This document shows positions 49,654 to 58,700 of a stretch of DNA of 64,000 nt, one piece after another (positions within the stretch are counted from its first letter, which is position 1; each line of letters begins with the position of its first letter). The stretch comes from Alkalicoccus luteus (GTDB lineage: Bacteria > Bacillota > Bacilli > Bacillales > Salisediminibacteriaceae): NCBI GenBank assembly GCA_052061695.1, contig JBPZEY010000013.1; one strand, given 5' to 3'. A program made the position numbers and the translations under genes. The notes beneath the pieces are model-generated. The model saw nothing but the letters and a program-made list of their open reading frames with translations, had not been told where the DNA came from and did no database searches.

Positions 49654-52221
49654 TTACAACCCGCACTTTAACTGAGCGCTGCAGTTCGTGCACGTATTGC
49701 AGCCTCCGATGTCTTCTACCGTTCCCTGTCGGCAAACCGGGCACGTATCTCCAACCTCACTTCCGTAATTTACAGAAGTGGAGCGGACATCGGTAATAGT
49801 TTCAACAAGCACAACCGGCTGCTTTGTTTCATTCTGCTGCTCTCCTCCAGTGAGGTCCACTGCATAGTTGTCGTTCTCTTCTGCTTTCAGCGTAAGCACT
49901 TGTGAATCACGGCTGCCGTCAACGTAAACTGTACCGCCTTTAGCTCCGCCTTTATAGAGACGCTCATAAACAGATTTAACTTGATCTACGGTATAGCCTT
50001 TTGGTGCATTAACCGTTTTACTCAATGAGCTGTCCACCCATTTTTGAATCACACATTGAACGTCTGCATGTTCTTCAGGTGAAAGCTCCATTGACGAAAC
50101 AAACCAGTCGGGCAGCTCATTCGGATCTTGTTCCGGATGTTCTTCAAGATATTTTTGCAAAATTTCTGCCTTCACTTCGATAAACTTTCCAAGTCTTCCG
50201 CTTCGGAAATAAGAGAAGGAAAAATACGGCTCCAATCCAGTAGATACTCCGACCATCGTTCCAGTAGAGCCAGTAGGTGCTACTGTTAAGAGATGAGAGT
50301 TGCGAATGCCGTGCTTCTGAATCCCCTCCAGCACGTCTAGCGGCATTTTCTTCATATAACCGGTTTCCGTGAACTTCGATCGAAGGTACTGTGTTTCATC
50401 TGCGCTGTTACTCTCAAGATAAGGAAAGCTTCCCTTTTCCTCAGCAAGTTCGATTGAGGTACGATAAGCCGTAACAGCAATCGTTTCAAAAATCTTATCA
50501 ACAAGGACATTTCCTTCGTCAGAGCCATAGCGGGTCTCCGTCTTAATTAACAGATCGTGCAGCCCCATAACCCCAAGACCGACGCGTCGCTCGCCGAGCG
50601 CCTGCTTCGTGTTTTGTTCCAGGAAATAAGGAGTTGCGTCAATGACGTTGTCCTGCATGCGGACGCCGGTAGCTACTGTCTCAGCCAGTTTTTCGTAATC
50701 TACTTTCTTCGCCTCTGTGTCTGCCATTTCAGCAAGGTTTACCGCAGCCAAATTGCAAACGGAGTAAGGAGCGAGCGGCTGCTCTCCGCAAGGGTTGGTA
50801 GCAACTACTTTTTGCCCGTAGGCACTTGCATTTGTCATTTCGTTAGCATTGTCTATAAAGAAAATACCAGGTTCTGCAGAATACGTCGCACAGATATTAA
50901 TGAGGTTCCAAAGCTCTTTCGCTTTAATGGTGCGGTAAGTGCGGACACCAAACCCAAGCTTTTCCCATTCACGAACATCTCCGTACTCCTGCCATTCGCG
51001 GTTATACGCCTGCATTTCCTCTGCTGAATAGTTCTCTACGTCCGGGAAACGAAGCTGGTAATCTGCATCCTGCTCAACAGCTTCCATAAACTCTTTCGTT
51101 ATACAGACGGAAATGTTCGCACCAGTTAAAAATTCGGCATTGTTGACCTGATACGTTCCGCCATCCCGAAGCTTTTGTTCCGCATCACGGATTACTTTTG
51201 GATCAAAGCCTCCCTGGCCTTCAATATGCTTATAATTAATGATGCTCTGGTACATTGCCTCTTCCAGCTCTGTGAACGGCGTGAATTTCAGTTTGTCTTT
51301 AATAAGAGATGCAATTTGATCATCCTCTGTCTGCTCGAGCAGATAGCGGAGAATCCGCGGATTCTGCATTTTTGAAATAATAAACTCCAAAATATCCGGG
51401 TGCCAGTCTGCGAGCATTATCATCTGTGCTCCTCGCCTGGACCCTCCCTGCTCAACGAGATGCGTCAGCTTAGCGATATCATCGAGCCAGGATACTGAAC
51501 CGGAAGACTTCCCGTTCACTCCTCTTGCAAGCGCGTTTCTTGGACGAAGCGTAGATCCATTCGTTCCCACACCTCCGCCGCGGCTCATGATTTCCATGAC
51601 TTGTTTGCGGTGATCGGAAATTCCCTCTCGTGAGTCAGCTACGAAAGGCATGACATAGCAGTTAAAATACGTAACGTCTGTTTCGGAGCCTGCTCCGTAA
51701 AGAACCCGTCCTGCAGGAACAAAATTCATGTTCACGAGCTGCTGGTAGAACTTTTCAAACCATTCACTGCGCTTCTCTTCTGTTTTCTCAACGGAGGCAA
51801 GACCGCGAGCATTACGCTTAGCAATCTGTTCATAATAAAGCTCAAGCGGTTTATCGATCGTCGCTAGTGAGCGCTCAACGATGCCGGTCTTTTTCTCTTC
51901 AGGAGAATCAAGCACACCGAGGAATTCTTCTTCAACCGCAATTTTAGCGGTTCCCGCTTCCCAGTTAATGCTCGTCACAAAACCGTATCCCCGTGCTGGA
52001 AACTTTGGATCGTTCTTAACGGTCAGTACGACAAAATCTCCTGCTTTTAACGTTACTTTTTCTGTATCCTTGAACGTATAACGATCCAGCATCACCAATC
52101 TGGAAACTCCGCTTTGCTGACGGTGCATATCCGGAGCTACCGGAAATACCTGTGGAAACTGCTCAATGTCCTTATTCAGCTGATCGAGATCAATTCGTTT
52201 TTCTGACATATACGTAGTCAC
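49654..52221 (-). CDS. nrdJ: class II (adenosylcobalamin-dependent) ribonucleotide reductase
   Basis: Makes deoxyribonucleotides with or without oxygen, using adenosylcobalamin instead of a second subunit. The 855-residue product has the barrel with FNCYVMPF and SRGGGVGTNGSTLRPRN, the active-site NPCGEQPLAPYSVCNLAAVNL (about 480-500), APTGSTGTMVGVSTGLEPYF, and a C-terminal cysteine-rich zinc-like tail (CPVC...CNTCTNC) with the redox-active end. GTG start has AAGGAG eight bases upstream. Two NrdR boxes and a promoter lie upstream. It is inserted between mntR and lipM, genes that are neighbours in B. subtilis. Confidence 0.95.
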   Translation of the reverse strand: MTTYMSEKRIDLDQLNKDIEQFPQVFPVAPDMHRQQSGVSRLVMLDRYTFKDTEKVTLKAGDFVVLTVKNDPKFPARGYGFVTSINWEAGTAKIAVEEEFLGVLDSPEEKKTGIVERSLATIDKPLELYYEQIAKRNARGLASVEKTEEKRSEWFEKFYQQLVNMNFVPAGRVLYGAGSETDVTYFNCYVMPFVADSREGISDHRKQVMEIMSRGGGVGTNGSTLRPRNALARGVNGKSSGSVSWLDDIAKLTHLVEQGGSRRGAQMIMLADWHPDILEFIISKMQNPRILRYLLEQTEDDQIASLIKDKLKFTPFTELEEAMYQSIINYKHIEGQGGFDPKVIRDAEQKLRDGGTYQVNNAEFLTGANISVCITKEFMEAVEQDADYQLRFPDVENYSAEEMQAYNREWQEYGDVREWEKLGFGVRTYRTIKAKELWNLINICATYSAEPGIFFIDNANEMTNASAYGQKVVATNPCGEQPLAPYSVCNLAAVNLAEMADTEAKKVDYEKLAETVATGVRMQDNVIDATPYFLEQNTKQALGERRVGLGVMGLHDLLIKTETRYGSDEGNVLVDKIFETIAVTAYRTSIELAEEKGSFPYLESNSADETQYLRSKFTETGYMKKMPLDVLEGIQKHGIRNSHLLTVAPTGSTGTMVGVSTGLEPYFSFSYFRSGRLGKFIEVKAEILQKYLEEHPEQDPNELPDWFVSSMELSPEEHADVQCVIQKWVDSSLSKTVNAPKGYTVDQVKSVYERLYKGGAKGGTVYVDGSRDSQVLTLKAEENDNYAVDLTGGEQQNETKQPVVLVETITDVRSTSVNYGSEVGDTCPVCRQGTVEDIGGCNTCTNCSAQLKCGL

Positions 52222-52325
52222 TGGCCTCGCTCCTTCTCGTACTTTTGATAATGCTGAGCATCATTGTCCGGGCAAAAAGAAAGGAAGCCCGGCAAGGCTC
52301 CTTATGAAATTACGTAAGCATGACG

Positions 52326-52366
52326 CTATATATAGTGTTTTCAGTGAAATAAGCAACTATATATAG
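52326..52366 (-). promoter_or_regulatory. pair of NrdR boxes upstream of nrdJ
   Basis: Two copies of CTATATATAG (52326-52335 and 52357-52366) in the nrdJ leader, with starts 31 bp apart, i.e. about three helical turns. This matches the NrdR-box core (ACACWATATATWGTGT) and the 31-32 bp spacing known for ribonucleotide reductase operons. They lie just downstream of the predicted -10. Confidence 0.8.
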
Positions 52367-52377
52367 GATATATTGCT

Positions 52378-52406
52378 ATTCTATACCCTGGTCGTCAGCT
52401 TGTAAA
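52378..52406 (-). promoter_or_regulatory. promoter of nrdJ
   Basis: The minus strand reads TTTACA (52406-52401), 17 bases, TAGAAT (52383-52378). The start would fall at the distal NrdR box. Between this region and the nrdJ start there is a short hairpin (AGGAAGCC/GGCTCCTT type, about 52289-52312) but no cobalamin-riboswitch B12 box. Confidence 0.6.
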
Positions 52407-52433
52407 CGCAAAAGTTATGAAATTAATATGCCG

Positions 52434-52476
52434 TTTTTCGAGGAGCCGGCGGGCGCAAGGCTCTGCTCGAAAAAAT
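52434..52476 (-). terminator. hairpin after lipM
   Basis: A TTTTTCGAG..AGCC / GGCT..CTCGAAAAA stem of about 43 bases follows the lipM stop. It has A/T flanks but no clear T-run, so termination is plausible rather than certain. Confidence 0.5.
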
Positions 52477-52485
52477 AGGTATATA

Positions 52486-53316
52486 CTAGTATTTGTAATT
52501 CCACTCATCCGACGCGTATTTACTTATAGCCAGATGGCTGACCTGCTCTTTCAGCTCTTGATTGAGCTCCCACTCTTTAAGCTGAATGCCAAGATCCTCT
52601 TCAAACCCGCGCACAAAAGCAGCCCTCATATCTTCTGGAGATGGAATGCGTTCCATGAGCTCCTCCATTGGCGTCGCTTTACTGCGGAAGCCTGCCTGCA
52701 TTCTCCGGCGAATTCGTTCACTCTTAAATAAAAACATATCAAATAATTTTTCCTCATCAAACCGCCGAATAATTGATCCGTGCTGCAAAATAATTCCTTT
52801 TTGTCTCGTTTGGGCACTCCCGGCAATCTTTCGACCGTTTACAACCATCTCATACCAGGATGGTGCGTCAAAACAGACGGCGGATCGCGGTGATTTTAAA
52901 TCTGCTTTTTCTTCTTCCGTCCACGGAATGGAAAATCCCGCTTCCAATCCCATGTTTTTAAATCCGAGCAGGAGACCTCCTGAAAGGACTCTGTATGCTT
53001 CGGTGATGCCGGCGGGAATACCGGGATGATCTTCCTTTACGATGATGCTGTACGTCAGCTCATCTTCGTGCAGGACAGCTCTGCCGCCTGTCGGCCTCCT
53101 GACAAGTCCTGCTTTATGCCGTTTAACAGCCTCTAGATCAATATCCCGTTCCACTCGCTGAAAATAACCGAGTGAAAGCGAGGCCGGATTCCATTCATAA
53201 AAGCGGATAACCGGAGGAATTCGCCCTTCCCGGTGCCAATCCATCAGCTTTTCATCGAGCGCCATGTTGTAGGCGGGGCCGGCCGGACCTGAATTTATGT
53301 AATACCATTGTTCCAT
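52486..53316 (-). CDS. lipM: octanoyltransferase LipM
   Basis: Transfers octanoyl from acyl carrier protein to GcvH in the Bacillus lipoate pathway. The 276-residue product has the lipoate-ligase-like fold: MALDEKLMDW, the RRPTGGRAVLHEDELTYS loop (about 73-91), the catalytic cysteine C148 in SAVCFDAPS, and the lysine in GRKIAGSAQTRQ (near 162). Same place as yqhM, between mntR and the gcv genes. Lipoate made here serves GcvH and BkdB. Confidence 0.95.
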   Translation of the reverse strand: MEQWYYINSGPAGPAYNMALDEKLMDWHREGRIPPVIRFYEWNPASLSLGYFQRVERDIDLEAVKRHKAGLVRRPTGGRAVLHEDELTYSIIVKEDHPGIPAGITEAYRVLSGGLLLGFKNMGLEAGFSIPWTEEEKADLKSPRSAVCFDAPSWYEMVVNGRKIAGSAQTRQKGIILQHGSIIRRFDEEKLFDMFLFKSERIRRRMQAGFRSKATPMEELMERIPSPEDMRAAFVRGFEEDLGIQLKEWELNQELKEQVSHLAISKYASDEWNYKY

Positions 53317-53448
53317 ACGAGCAACCTCCCAACCATTCTATCATACAGAAAAACAGACTGAAGAACAAAGCAGAAAGAGAAACATTGCACAAAGACCTGA
53401 TAACGTTTATTATTTAGTATGGTAAACGTCATGTAAAGGGGTGTCGGA

Positions 53449-53823
53449 ATGGAACTGTGGATACTGATTGCAGTAACCGTCTTGCTAATTGTGTTTCTCA
53501 TTTTCCGTATGAAAAAACCGTCGTACCTGTCGGTTTTGACACAGGAAGAGTTCACTAAAAATTACCGAAAAGCACAGTTGATTGATGTCCGTGAAGAGCG
53601 GGAATTTAAAACCGGACATATTCTGGGTGCACGAAATATTCCGCTTTCTCAAATGAGGATGCGAAACTCAGAGATTCGGCCGGATAAGCCTGTTTATTTA
53701 TACTGTCAAAACGGATCCCGATCTGTACAAGCTGCCAAGATTCTCCGCAAAAAAAGAGATGCCGAAGATCTGAACATGCTTAAAGGCGGCTTTAAAAAGT
53801 GGACAGGCAAAGTAAAAAAATAA
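53449..53823 (+). CDS. yqhL: membrane-anchored rhodanese-like protein (YqhL)
   Basis: The 124-residue protein has one N-terminal membrane helix (LWILIAVTVLLIVFLIF) and a rhodanese domain (about 28-120) with the active-site cysteine C86 in LYCQNGSRS. It could move sulfane sulfur at the membrane; the acceptor is unknown. AAAGGGGTG precedes the ATG. Same neighbourhood as yqhL in B. subtilis, convergent with gcvPB. Confidence 0.9.
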   Translation: MELWILIAVTVLLIVFLIFRMKKPSYLSVLTQEEFTKNYRKAQLIDVREEREFKTGHILGARNIPLSQMRMRNSEIRPDKPVYLYCQNGSRSVQAAKILRKKRDAEDLNMLKGGFKKWTGKVKK

Positions 53824-53834
53824 GATTTCCCTGC

Positions 53835-53872
53835 AAAAAGCCTTCCGGAGGTGGTTCCCCGGAAGGCTTTTT
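53835..53872. terminator. bidirectional terminator between yqhL and gcvPB
   Basis: AAAAAGCCTTCCGG and CCGGAAGGCTTTTT arms with a ten-base loop. Confidence 0.9.
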
Positions 53873-53883
53873 CTTCTTTTAAA

Positions 53884-55359
53884 TTAAACGGTTGCTTCTT
53901 CTTTCGCTTGCCAGCGCAAGATTGGCTTACGGGCTGCCTGTGTTTCATCTAAACGGCTTACGACCGTCGTATGAGGAGCCTCCTGAACAATCTCAGGATT
54001 CGTTTCTGCTTCTTTAGCAATTTGAATCATCGCATCGCAAAATTCGTCCAGTGTTTCTTTCGATTCTGTTTCAGTCGGTTCAATCATGAGGCATTCCTCG
54101 ACGTTAATTGGGAAGTAAATCGTCGGCGGATGATAGCCGAAATCAAGCAACCGCTTTGCGATATCCAGCGTTCGGACGCCAAGTTTCTTTTGTCTTTTCC
54201 CTGACAATACAAACTCGTGCTTGCAATGCTGCTCATATGGCGTGTCAAAGTACGGCTGCAGCCTGCGCAGCATATAATTTGCATTCAGCACTGCCTGACG
54301 GGAAACCTGCCGCAATCCTTCCGGGCCCATCGTTCGAATATACGTATAGGCACGTACATTAATTCCAAAGTTACCGTAGTATGGCTTCACTCGGCCAATC
54401 GTATCCGGAAACTCCCAGGCAAACCTGAAGCTGTCGCCCTCTTTTGCAACGATCGGAGCTGGTAGATACGGAACAAGATCCTGCTTAACCCCAACCGGAC
54501 CAGAACCAGGTCCTCCTCCACCGTGTGGAGTTGTAAACGTTTTGTGCAGATTTAAGTGTACGACGTCAAATCCCATATCACCGGGACGAGTCATGCCTAA
54601 AATTGCATTGGAGTTAGCTCCGTCATAGTATAATTTCCCGCCCGCTTCATGAATAATGGAAGCCATTTCAACAATATCGCGTTCAAACAGCCCCAACGTA
54701 TTTGGATTCGTCAGCATCAGCGCCGCTGTGTCCTCGCCTGCCAGCTCACGCAGGTGCTCGAGATCTACCAGTCCTTCTTCATTGGAGCGAACCGTAACAG
54801 CGTCAAATCCAGCTACGACAGCAGAGGCAGGGTTCGTGCCGTGTGCCGAGTCTGGAACAATGACCTTCGTACGGCCGTAATCGCCGTTCGCCTCATGATA
54901 AGCGCGAATCAGCATAAGCCCGGTCCACTCACCGTGCGCCCCCGCTGCAGGCTGAAGCGTCACTTGATCCATACCTGTTACAACTTCAAGAGTCCGCTGC
55001 AGTTCGTACATTAATTCAAGCGCACCCTGAATCTGTGACTCCGGCTGATACGGATGCAAGTGAGCAAAGCCCGGATATCGCGCTACATCTTCATTGATTT
55101 TCGGGTTGTATTTCATCGTACACGACCCGAGCGGATAAAAGCCGGAATCTACTCCATGGTTACGGCGTGATAAAGCCGTATAATGTCTGACGAGTTGAAG
55201 CTCGGAGACCTGCGGCAGTTCAGCTGGTTCTTTTCTGCGATACTTAGATGGCAGCAGCTCCTGCTCTTCAACCGGATCAATATCCAGTTCCGGGAGGCTG
55301 TGACCTATTCGACCTTCTCTGCTCAGCTCGAAAATGAGCGCCTGTTCTTCCGTTCTCAT
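53884..55359 (-). CDS. gcvPB: glycine dehydrogenase (P protein) subunit 2
   Basis: PLP-binding half of the glycine decarboxylase of the glycine cleavage system. The 491-residue product has the PLP lysine in NLHKTFTTPHGGGGPGSGPVGV (about 263-285) and the LYYDGANSNAILG segment. It overlaps gcvPA by four bases; the two subunits form a heterotetramer. Last gene of the gcv operon. Confidence 0.95.
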   Translation of the reverse strand: MRTEEQALIFELSREGRIGHSLPELDIDPVEEQELLPSKYRRKEPAELPQVSELQLVRHYTALSRRNHGVDSGFYPLGSCTMKYNPKINEDVARYPGFAHLHPYQPESQIQGALELMYELQRTLEVVTGMDQVTLQPAAGAHGEWTGLMLIRAYHEANGDYGRTKVIVPDSAHGTNPASAVVAGFDAVTVRSNEEGLVDLEHLRELAGEDTAALMLTNPNTLGLFERDIVEMASIIHEAGGKLYYDGANSNAILGMTRPGDMGFDVVHLNLHKTFTTPHGGGGPGSGPVGVKQDLVPYLPAPIVAKEGDSFRFAWEFPDTIGRVKPYYGNFGINVRAYTYIRTMGPEGLRQVSRQAVLNANYMLRRLQPYFDTPYEQHCKHEFVLSGKRQKKLGVRTLDIAKRLLDFGYHPPTIYFPINVEECLMIEPTETESKETLDEFCDAMIQIAKEAETNPEIVQEAPHTTVVSRLDETQAARKPILRWQAKEEATV

Positions 55360-56702
55360 TTTAATCCCTCCAGTCCTTCTGCGAGTGCTTCAATTTCTTC
55401 CTTCGTACGAAGCTCTGTAACTGCAATCAGCATGTGATGATCGCGTCCTTCGTAAAATCTGCCTAGATCCAGTCCGCCGATGATGCCTTTCTTAAACAGT
55501 GCCTCATTTACTCGTTCGCACGGTGCAGGCAGGTTAATCACAAACTCGTTAAAGAACGGGCCATCATGAACCAATTCAAAACCAGCCTGCTGAAGGCGCT
55601 TTTTCGCGTAGTGGGCCTTTTGCATGTTCTGAGAAGCCATTTCCTGAAGACCATATTTTCCGATCGCGCTCATGGCCACAGATGCAGCGAGCGCATTCAG
55701 TGCCTGATTGGAACAAATATTGCTGGTAGCTTTGTCGCGACGGATATGCTGCTCCCGAGCCTGAAGCGTTAAAACAAACCCTCGTCTTCCGTCTTCATCC
55801 ACTGTTTCACCAACAAGTCTGCCCGGTACTTTACGCATCAGCTTTTTCGTCACAGCAAAGTAGCCGCAGTGCGGTCCTCCCAGCTGGGTTGGTATGCCGA
55901 ACGGCTGAGCGTCCCCTACTACAACATCTGCTCCAAATTCTCCGGGCGGCTGCAGCATGCCCAGGCTCAGCGGATTGGATGAAACAATAAAATGTGCTTT
56001 TTTGCTATGAGCAATTTTTTCGATCTCTTCCAAATCTTCAATTTGGCCGAAGAAGTTCGGATACTGCACGATGACACAGGCTGTATCCTCAGAATAGCTG
56101 TTTTCCAGCGCAGTCAGGTTTGTTTGCCCATCTTCTGCCTCGACAACGACGACTTCCAGGTTTTGGCCCTTTGCATTCGTTCGCAGTACTTCCACAGCTT
56201 CCGGGTGAACGGCCTCCGAAACGAGAATATGCTTCTTCTTAGTCACACCGCAGCTCATCATCGCTGCCTCAGCCAGAGCCGTAGGACCGTCGTACATCGA
56301 AGAGTTAGCGAGATCCATGCCGGTGAGCTCAGCAATCATCGTTTGAAATTCAAATATCCCCTGCAGCTCGCCTTGAGAAATCTCAGGCTGATACGGCGTA
56401 TAGGCTGTGAAAAATTCTGAACGGAGCAGCATATGGTTTACGACCGATGGAATGTAGTGCTCATACACACCAGCCCCCAGAAAGGAAGGTACATCTTTCA
56501 CGTTCGTATTCTTTTCAGCGAGCCGCTGCATTTCTTTGATTAACGCTGTTTCCTTCAGTGCTTCTGGAACATTCAGTGCCTCTTGAAACCGAACTTCCTC
56601 AGGAACGTCTGCAAATAGCTCTTCTAACGAATCAATTCCAATCGTTTCCATCATAGCTTGCTGATCTTGCTCTGTTGACGGCAGATACCGATGACTGCTC
56701 AT
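55356..56702 (-). CDS. gcvPA: glycine dehydrogenase (P protein) subunit 1
   Basis: Other half of the split glycine decarboxylase. The 448-residue product starts MSSHRYLPSTEQDQQAM, with FLGAGVYEHYIPSVV, YTPYQPEISQGELQGIFEFQT and GPHCGYFAVTKKLMRKVPGRLVG as family landmarks. The ATG at 56702 has AAAGGAGG upstream; the longer frame runs into gcvT. Confidence 0.95.
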   Translation of the reverse strand: MSSHRYLPSTEQDQQAMMETIGIDSLEELFADVPEEVRFQEALNVPEALKETALIKEMQRLAEKNTNVKDVPSFLGAGVYEHYIPSVVNHMLLRSEFFTAYTPYQPEISQGELQGIFEFQTMIAELTGMDLANSSMYDGPTALAEAAMMSCGVTKKKHILVSEAVHPEAVEVLRTNAKGQNLEVVVVEAEDGQTNLTALENSYSEDTACVIVQYPNFFGQIEDLEEIEKIAHSKKAHFIVSSNPLSLGMLQPPGEFGADVVVGDAQPFGIPTQLGGPHCGYFAVTKKLMRKVPGRLVGETVDEDGRRGFVLTLQAREQHIRRDKATSNICSNQALNALAASVAMSAIGKYGLQEMASQNMQKAHYAKKRLQQAGFELVHDGPFFNEFVINLPAPCERVNEALFKKGIIGGLDLGRFYEGRDHHMLIAVTELRTKEEIEALAEGLEGLK

Positions 56703-56703
56703 G

Positions 56704-57792
56704 TTAGTTTCCTCCTTTAGATCGTTTATAAAACGGGGTTTCAACGACAACAGCTTTCAGTTTTTTCTTTCTGACCTGCACCACTACTTCTGTACCAATT
56801 GCGGTCCAGTCAGCCGACAGCAAAGCCAGACCGACATTTTTACCCAGGGTGGGGGACTGTGTACCGCTTGTGACAAAACCGATTTCCGTTTCCTCGCCAA
56901 ACACCTTATAGCCATTCCGCGGAATGCCTTTATCGATCATCTCGATCCCGACAAGCTTTCTCGGGGGCCCATCTGCTTTTTGTTGTTGAAGCGTCGCTTT
57001 TCCTAGAAAATCCGACGGTTTATCTGTTTTAACAGCAAACCCGATTCCAGCTTCAATCGGAGTAATGTCCGCAGAAAGCTCCTGACCATAGAGCGCAAGC
57101 TTTGCTTCAAAACGCAGCGTGTCTCTTGCGCCAAGACCGATCGGAGCTGCTCCTTGATCAATGAGCGTATCCCAAAGTTCAGCTGCCCGATCTTGATGAA
57201 GATAGATTTCAAACCCGTCTTCTCCAGTGTAGCCAGTTCTTGATACAACTGCGTTTACACCGTCAATTTTCACTTCTCGAAAGCGAAAAAAGGAAATATC
57301 GGCAAGATTCGTGTCACTGAGCTCCTGCAGCAGTTCTTCTGCTTTAGGACCCTGAAGTGCAAGCTGGGCCGTTTCCTCTGACTCATTTGTTATCGTGACA
57401 CGATCATCTGCGTGCTTTCGCAGCCACTCTTCATCTTTTTCAATGTTCGCAGCATTTACGACGAGCAGCACATCTTCGGAGTTGAACCGGTAAATTAACA
57501 GATCATCGACCGTTCCTCCATCTTCATAGCACATTGCTGTGTACTGACACTGTCCATCAGCCGCCTTTTCCACATTGTTTGTGAGCATTTTCTGCAGAAA
57601 ATCCAGAGTTCCTTCACCAGTGACACGAATTTCTCCCATATGCGAAACATCAAATAAACCGGCTTTTGTCCTGACAGCTTCATGCTCTTCTTTAATCGAA
57701 CTAAACTGAACCGGGAGATCCCAACCTCCAAAATCAATCGTTTTGCCTCCGTATGCTGCATAACGGTCGTAAAGCGGTGTACGTTTCCCCAT
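56704..57792 (-). CDS. gcvT: aminomethyltransferase (T protein)
   Basis: Moves the one-carbon unit from the H protein to tetrahydrofolate and releases ammonia. The 362-residue product starts MGKRTPLYDRYAAYGGKTIDFGGWDLPVQF. It has FDVSHMGEIRVTG, the folate-binding QYTAMCYEDGGTVDDLLIYR region and GARDTLRFEAKLALYGQEL. ATG 57792 follows GGGG by eight bases. First gene of the operon, behind a terminator-linked glycine riboswitch. The H protein gene (gcvH) is not in this window. Confidence 0.95.
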   Translation of the reverse strand: MGKRTPLYDRYAAYGGKTIDFGGWDLPVQFSSIKEEHEAVRTKAGLFDVSHMGEIRVTGEGTLDFLQKMLTNNVEKAADGQCQYTAMCYEDGGTVDDLLIYRFNSEDVLLVVNAANIEKDEEWLRKHADDRVTITNESEETAQLALQGPKAEELLQELSDTNLADISFFRFREVKIDGVNAVVSRTGYTGEDGFEIYLHQDRAAELWDTLIDQGAAPIGLGARDTLRFEAKLALYGQELSADITPIEAGIGFAVKTDKPSDFLGKATLQQQKADGPPRKLVGIEMIDKGIPRNGYKVFGEETEIGFVTSGTQSPTLGKNVGLALLSADWTAIGTEVVVQVRKKKLKAVVVETPFYKRSKGGN

Positions 57793-57840
57793 GTTTTCCA
57801 CCCCTGATTCTGAATTATGTTATGTATTGACTGGTCGCAA

Positions 57841-57897
57841 AGAACGAAAAAGGACAGAGTGCATACGGATGCCTCAGCACCTGTACGCCTCTGTCCT
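57841..57897 (-). terminator. riboswitch-controlled terminator before gcvT
   Basis: The minus strand forms AGGACAGAG.../...CTCTGTCCT with an inner GTAC-type stem, then TTTTTCGTTCT. It starts at the end of the second glycine aptamer, so glycine binding would free or block it. Confidence 0.85.
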
Positions 57898-58074
57898 GTT
57901 GACCTGAGAGTTTACCTTTCCACTGGAGCATGCGGCTCCGGGGAAAGTTTCCCCATCGGTGACCCATTCCTGCACGGGTCTTTCCAGAGATGCGTCCAAC
58001 AAGAGTCTGCTTTGCCTGAGAGATTCACGATAATTCGCTTGCTCCTTCGGCGACGGTGATTCCGTTCTCTCCCC
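57889..58074 (-). promoter_or_regulatory. tandem glycine riboswitch
   Basis: Two aptamers are read on the minus strand. The first (about 58074-58004) begins GGGGAGAGAAC and ends with the hallmark CTCTCAGGCAAA. The second (about 58000-57889) begins CATCTCTGGAAAGACCC and ends with AACTCTCAGG. A short linker joins them, as required for the tandem class. It precedes a terminator and gcvT. Glycine should switch on the cleavage operon. Confidence 0.93.
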
Positions 58075-58088
58075 TTGCTGTCATTCGC

Positions 58089-58094
58089 ATTATA
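58089..58094 (-). promoter_or_regulatory. -10 element of the gcv leader
   Basis: The minus strand reads TATAAT, placing the start a few bases before aptamer 1. The -35 is weak; an alternative TTGCCT-N18-TACGAT lies further upstream. Confidence 0.45.
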
Positions 58095-58187
58095 TCTTTC
58101 TCACATGTCGTTCCTGCGTCTTTATCGTACCACTATTCTCTTTTTTCAGGCAAGTCATTCCTTTAGAAACAGGCGCATTTACAGCCA

Positions 58188-58700
58188 TTACATGGGATCG
58201 CGTTTATGAAGCATCCCGGCAAGCTTTTCACACAGCTCTTCAGGTGTCAGTTTCTCGGAATCAATGCAGTACCCACACTCTTCATATAGCGGCACCCGCT
58301 TATCGTATCGTTCCTGAAGTTTCGGTTTTTCGAGCAGGGCGAGCGGTCTTGAGGCATCCCCTTCGATTCGTTTAAACAGTTCTTCAAAAGGGGCGCTCAA
58401 ATAAAAACAGCTGTTTTTAGACAGAAGGTTTCGAGCTTCGGGAGTTTCCACTATCCCCCCTCCTGTCGAGACTACTGCAGCTGACCCCGATACCGTCTTC
58501 AACGCATCCAGTTCCCGCTTCCGAAAACCAGCTTCTCCCTCTTCAGCAAATATAGCTGGAATTGACTTTTTGTGATGCTTCTGAATCCAGTCATCCAGAT
58601 CAATAAACGGCAAGCTCAATTTTTCGGCAAGCAGCTTGCCGCACGTGGTTTTACCAGCGCCCATAAATCCGGTTAAATAAACCGTTTCCCTTTTAGTCAT
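58188..58700 (-). CDS. aroK: shikimate kinase
   Basis: Phosphorylates shikimate in aromatic amino acid synthesis. The 170-residue product has Walker A GFMGAGKTTCGKLL (about 10-23), the shikimate-binding DLDDWIQKHHKKSI (D33-type) and VVSTGGGIVETPE. The ATG at 58700 is chosen because the longer frame overlaps comGG; AAGGAG lies 13 bases upstream, a loose spacing. It overlaps the 3' end of comGG by eight bases, so it is probably read with the comG operon. Confidence 0.92.
   Translation of the reverse strand: MTKRETVYLTGFMGAGKTTCGKLLAEKLSLPFIDLDDWIQKHHKKSIPAIFAEEGEAGFRKRELDALKTVSGSAAVVSTGGGIVETPEARNLLSKNSCFYLSAPFEELFKRIEGDASRPLALLEKPKLQERYDKRVPLYEECGYCIDSEKLTPEELCEKLAGMLHKRDPM

Noticed and set aside
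52222..52485. Cobalamin riboswitch before nrdJ
   Set aside because: No B12 box or aptamer-sized fold was seen; the leader holds NrdR boxes and a short hairpin only.
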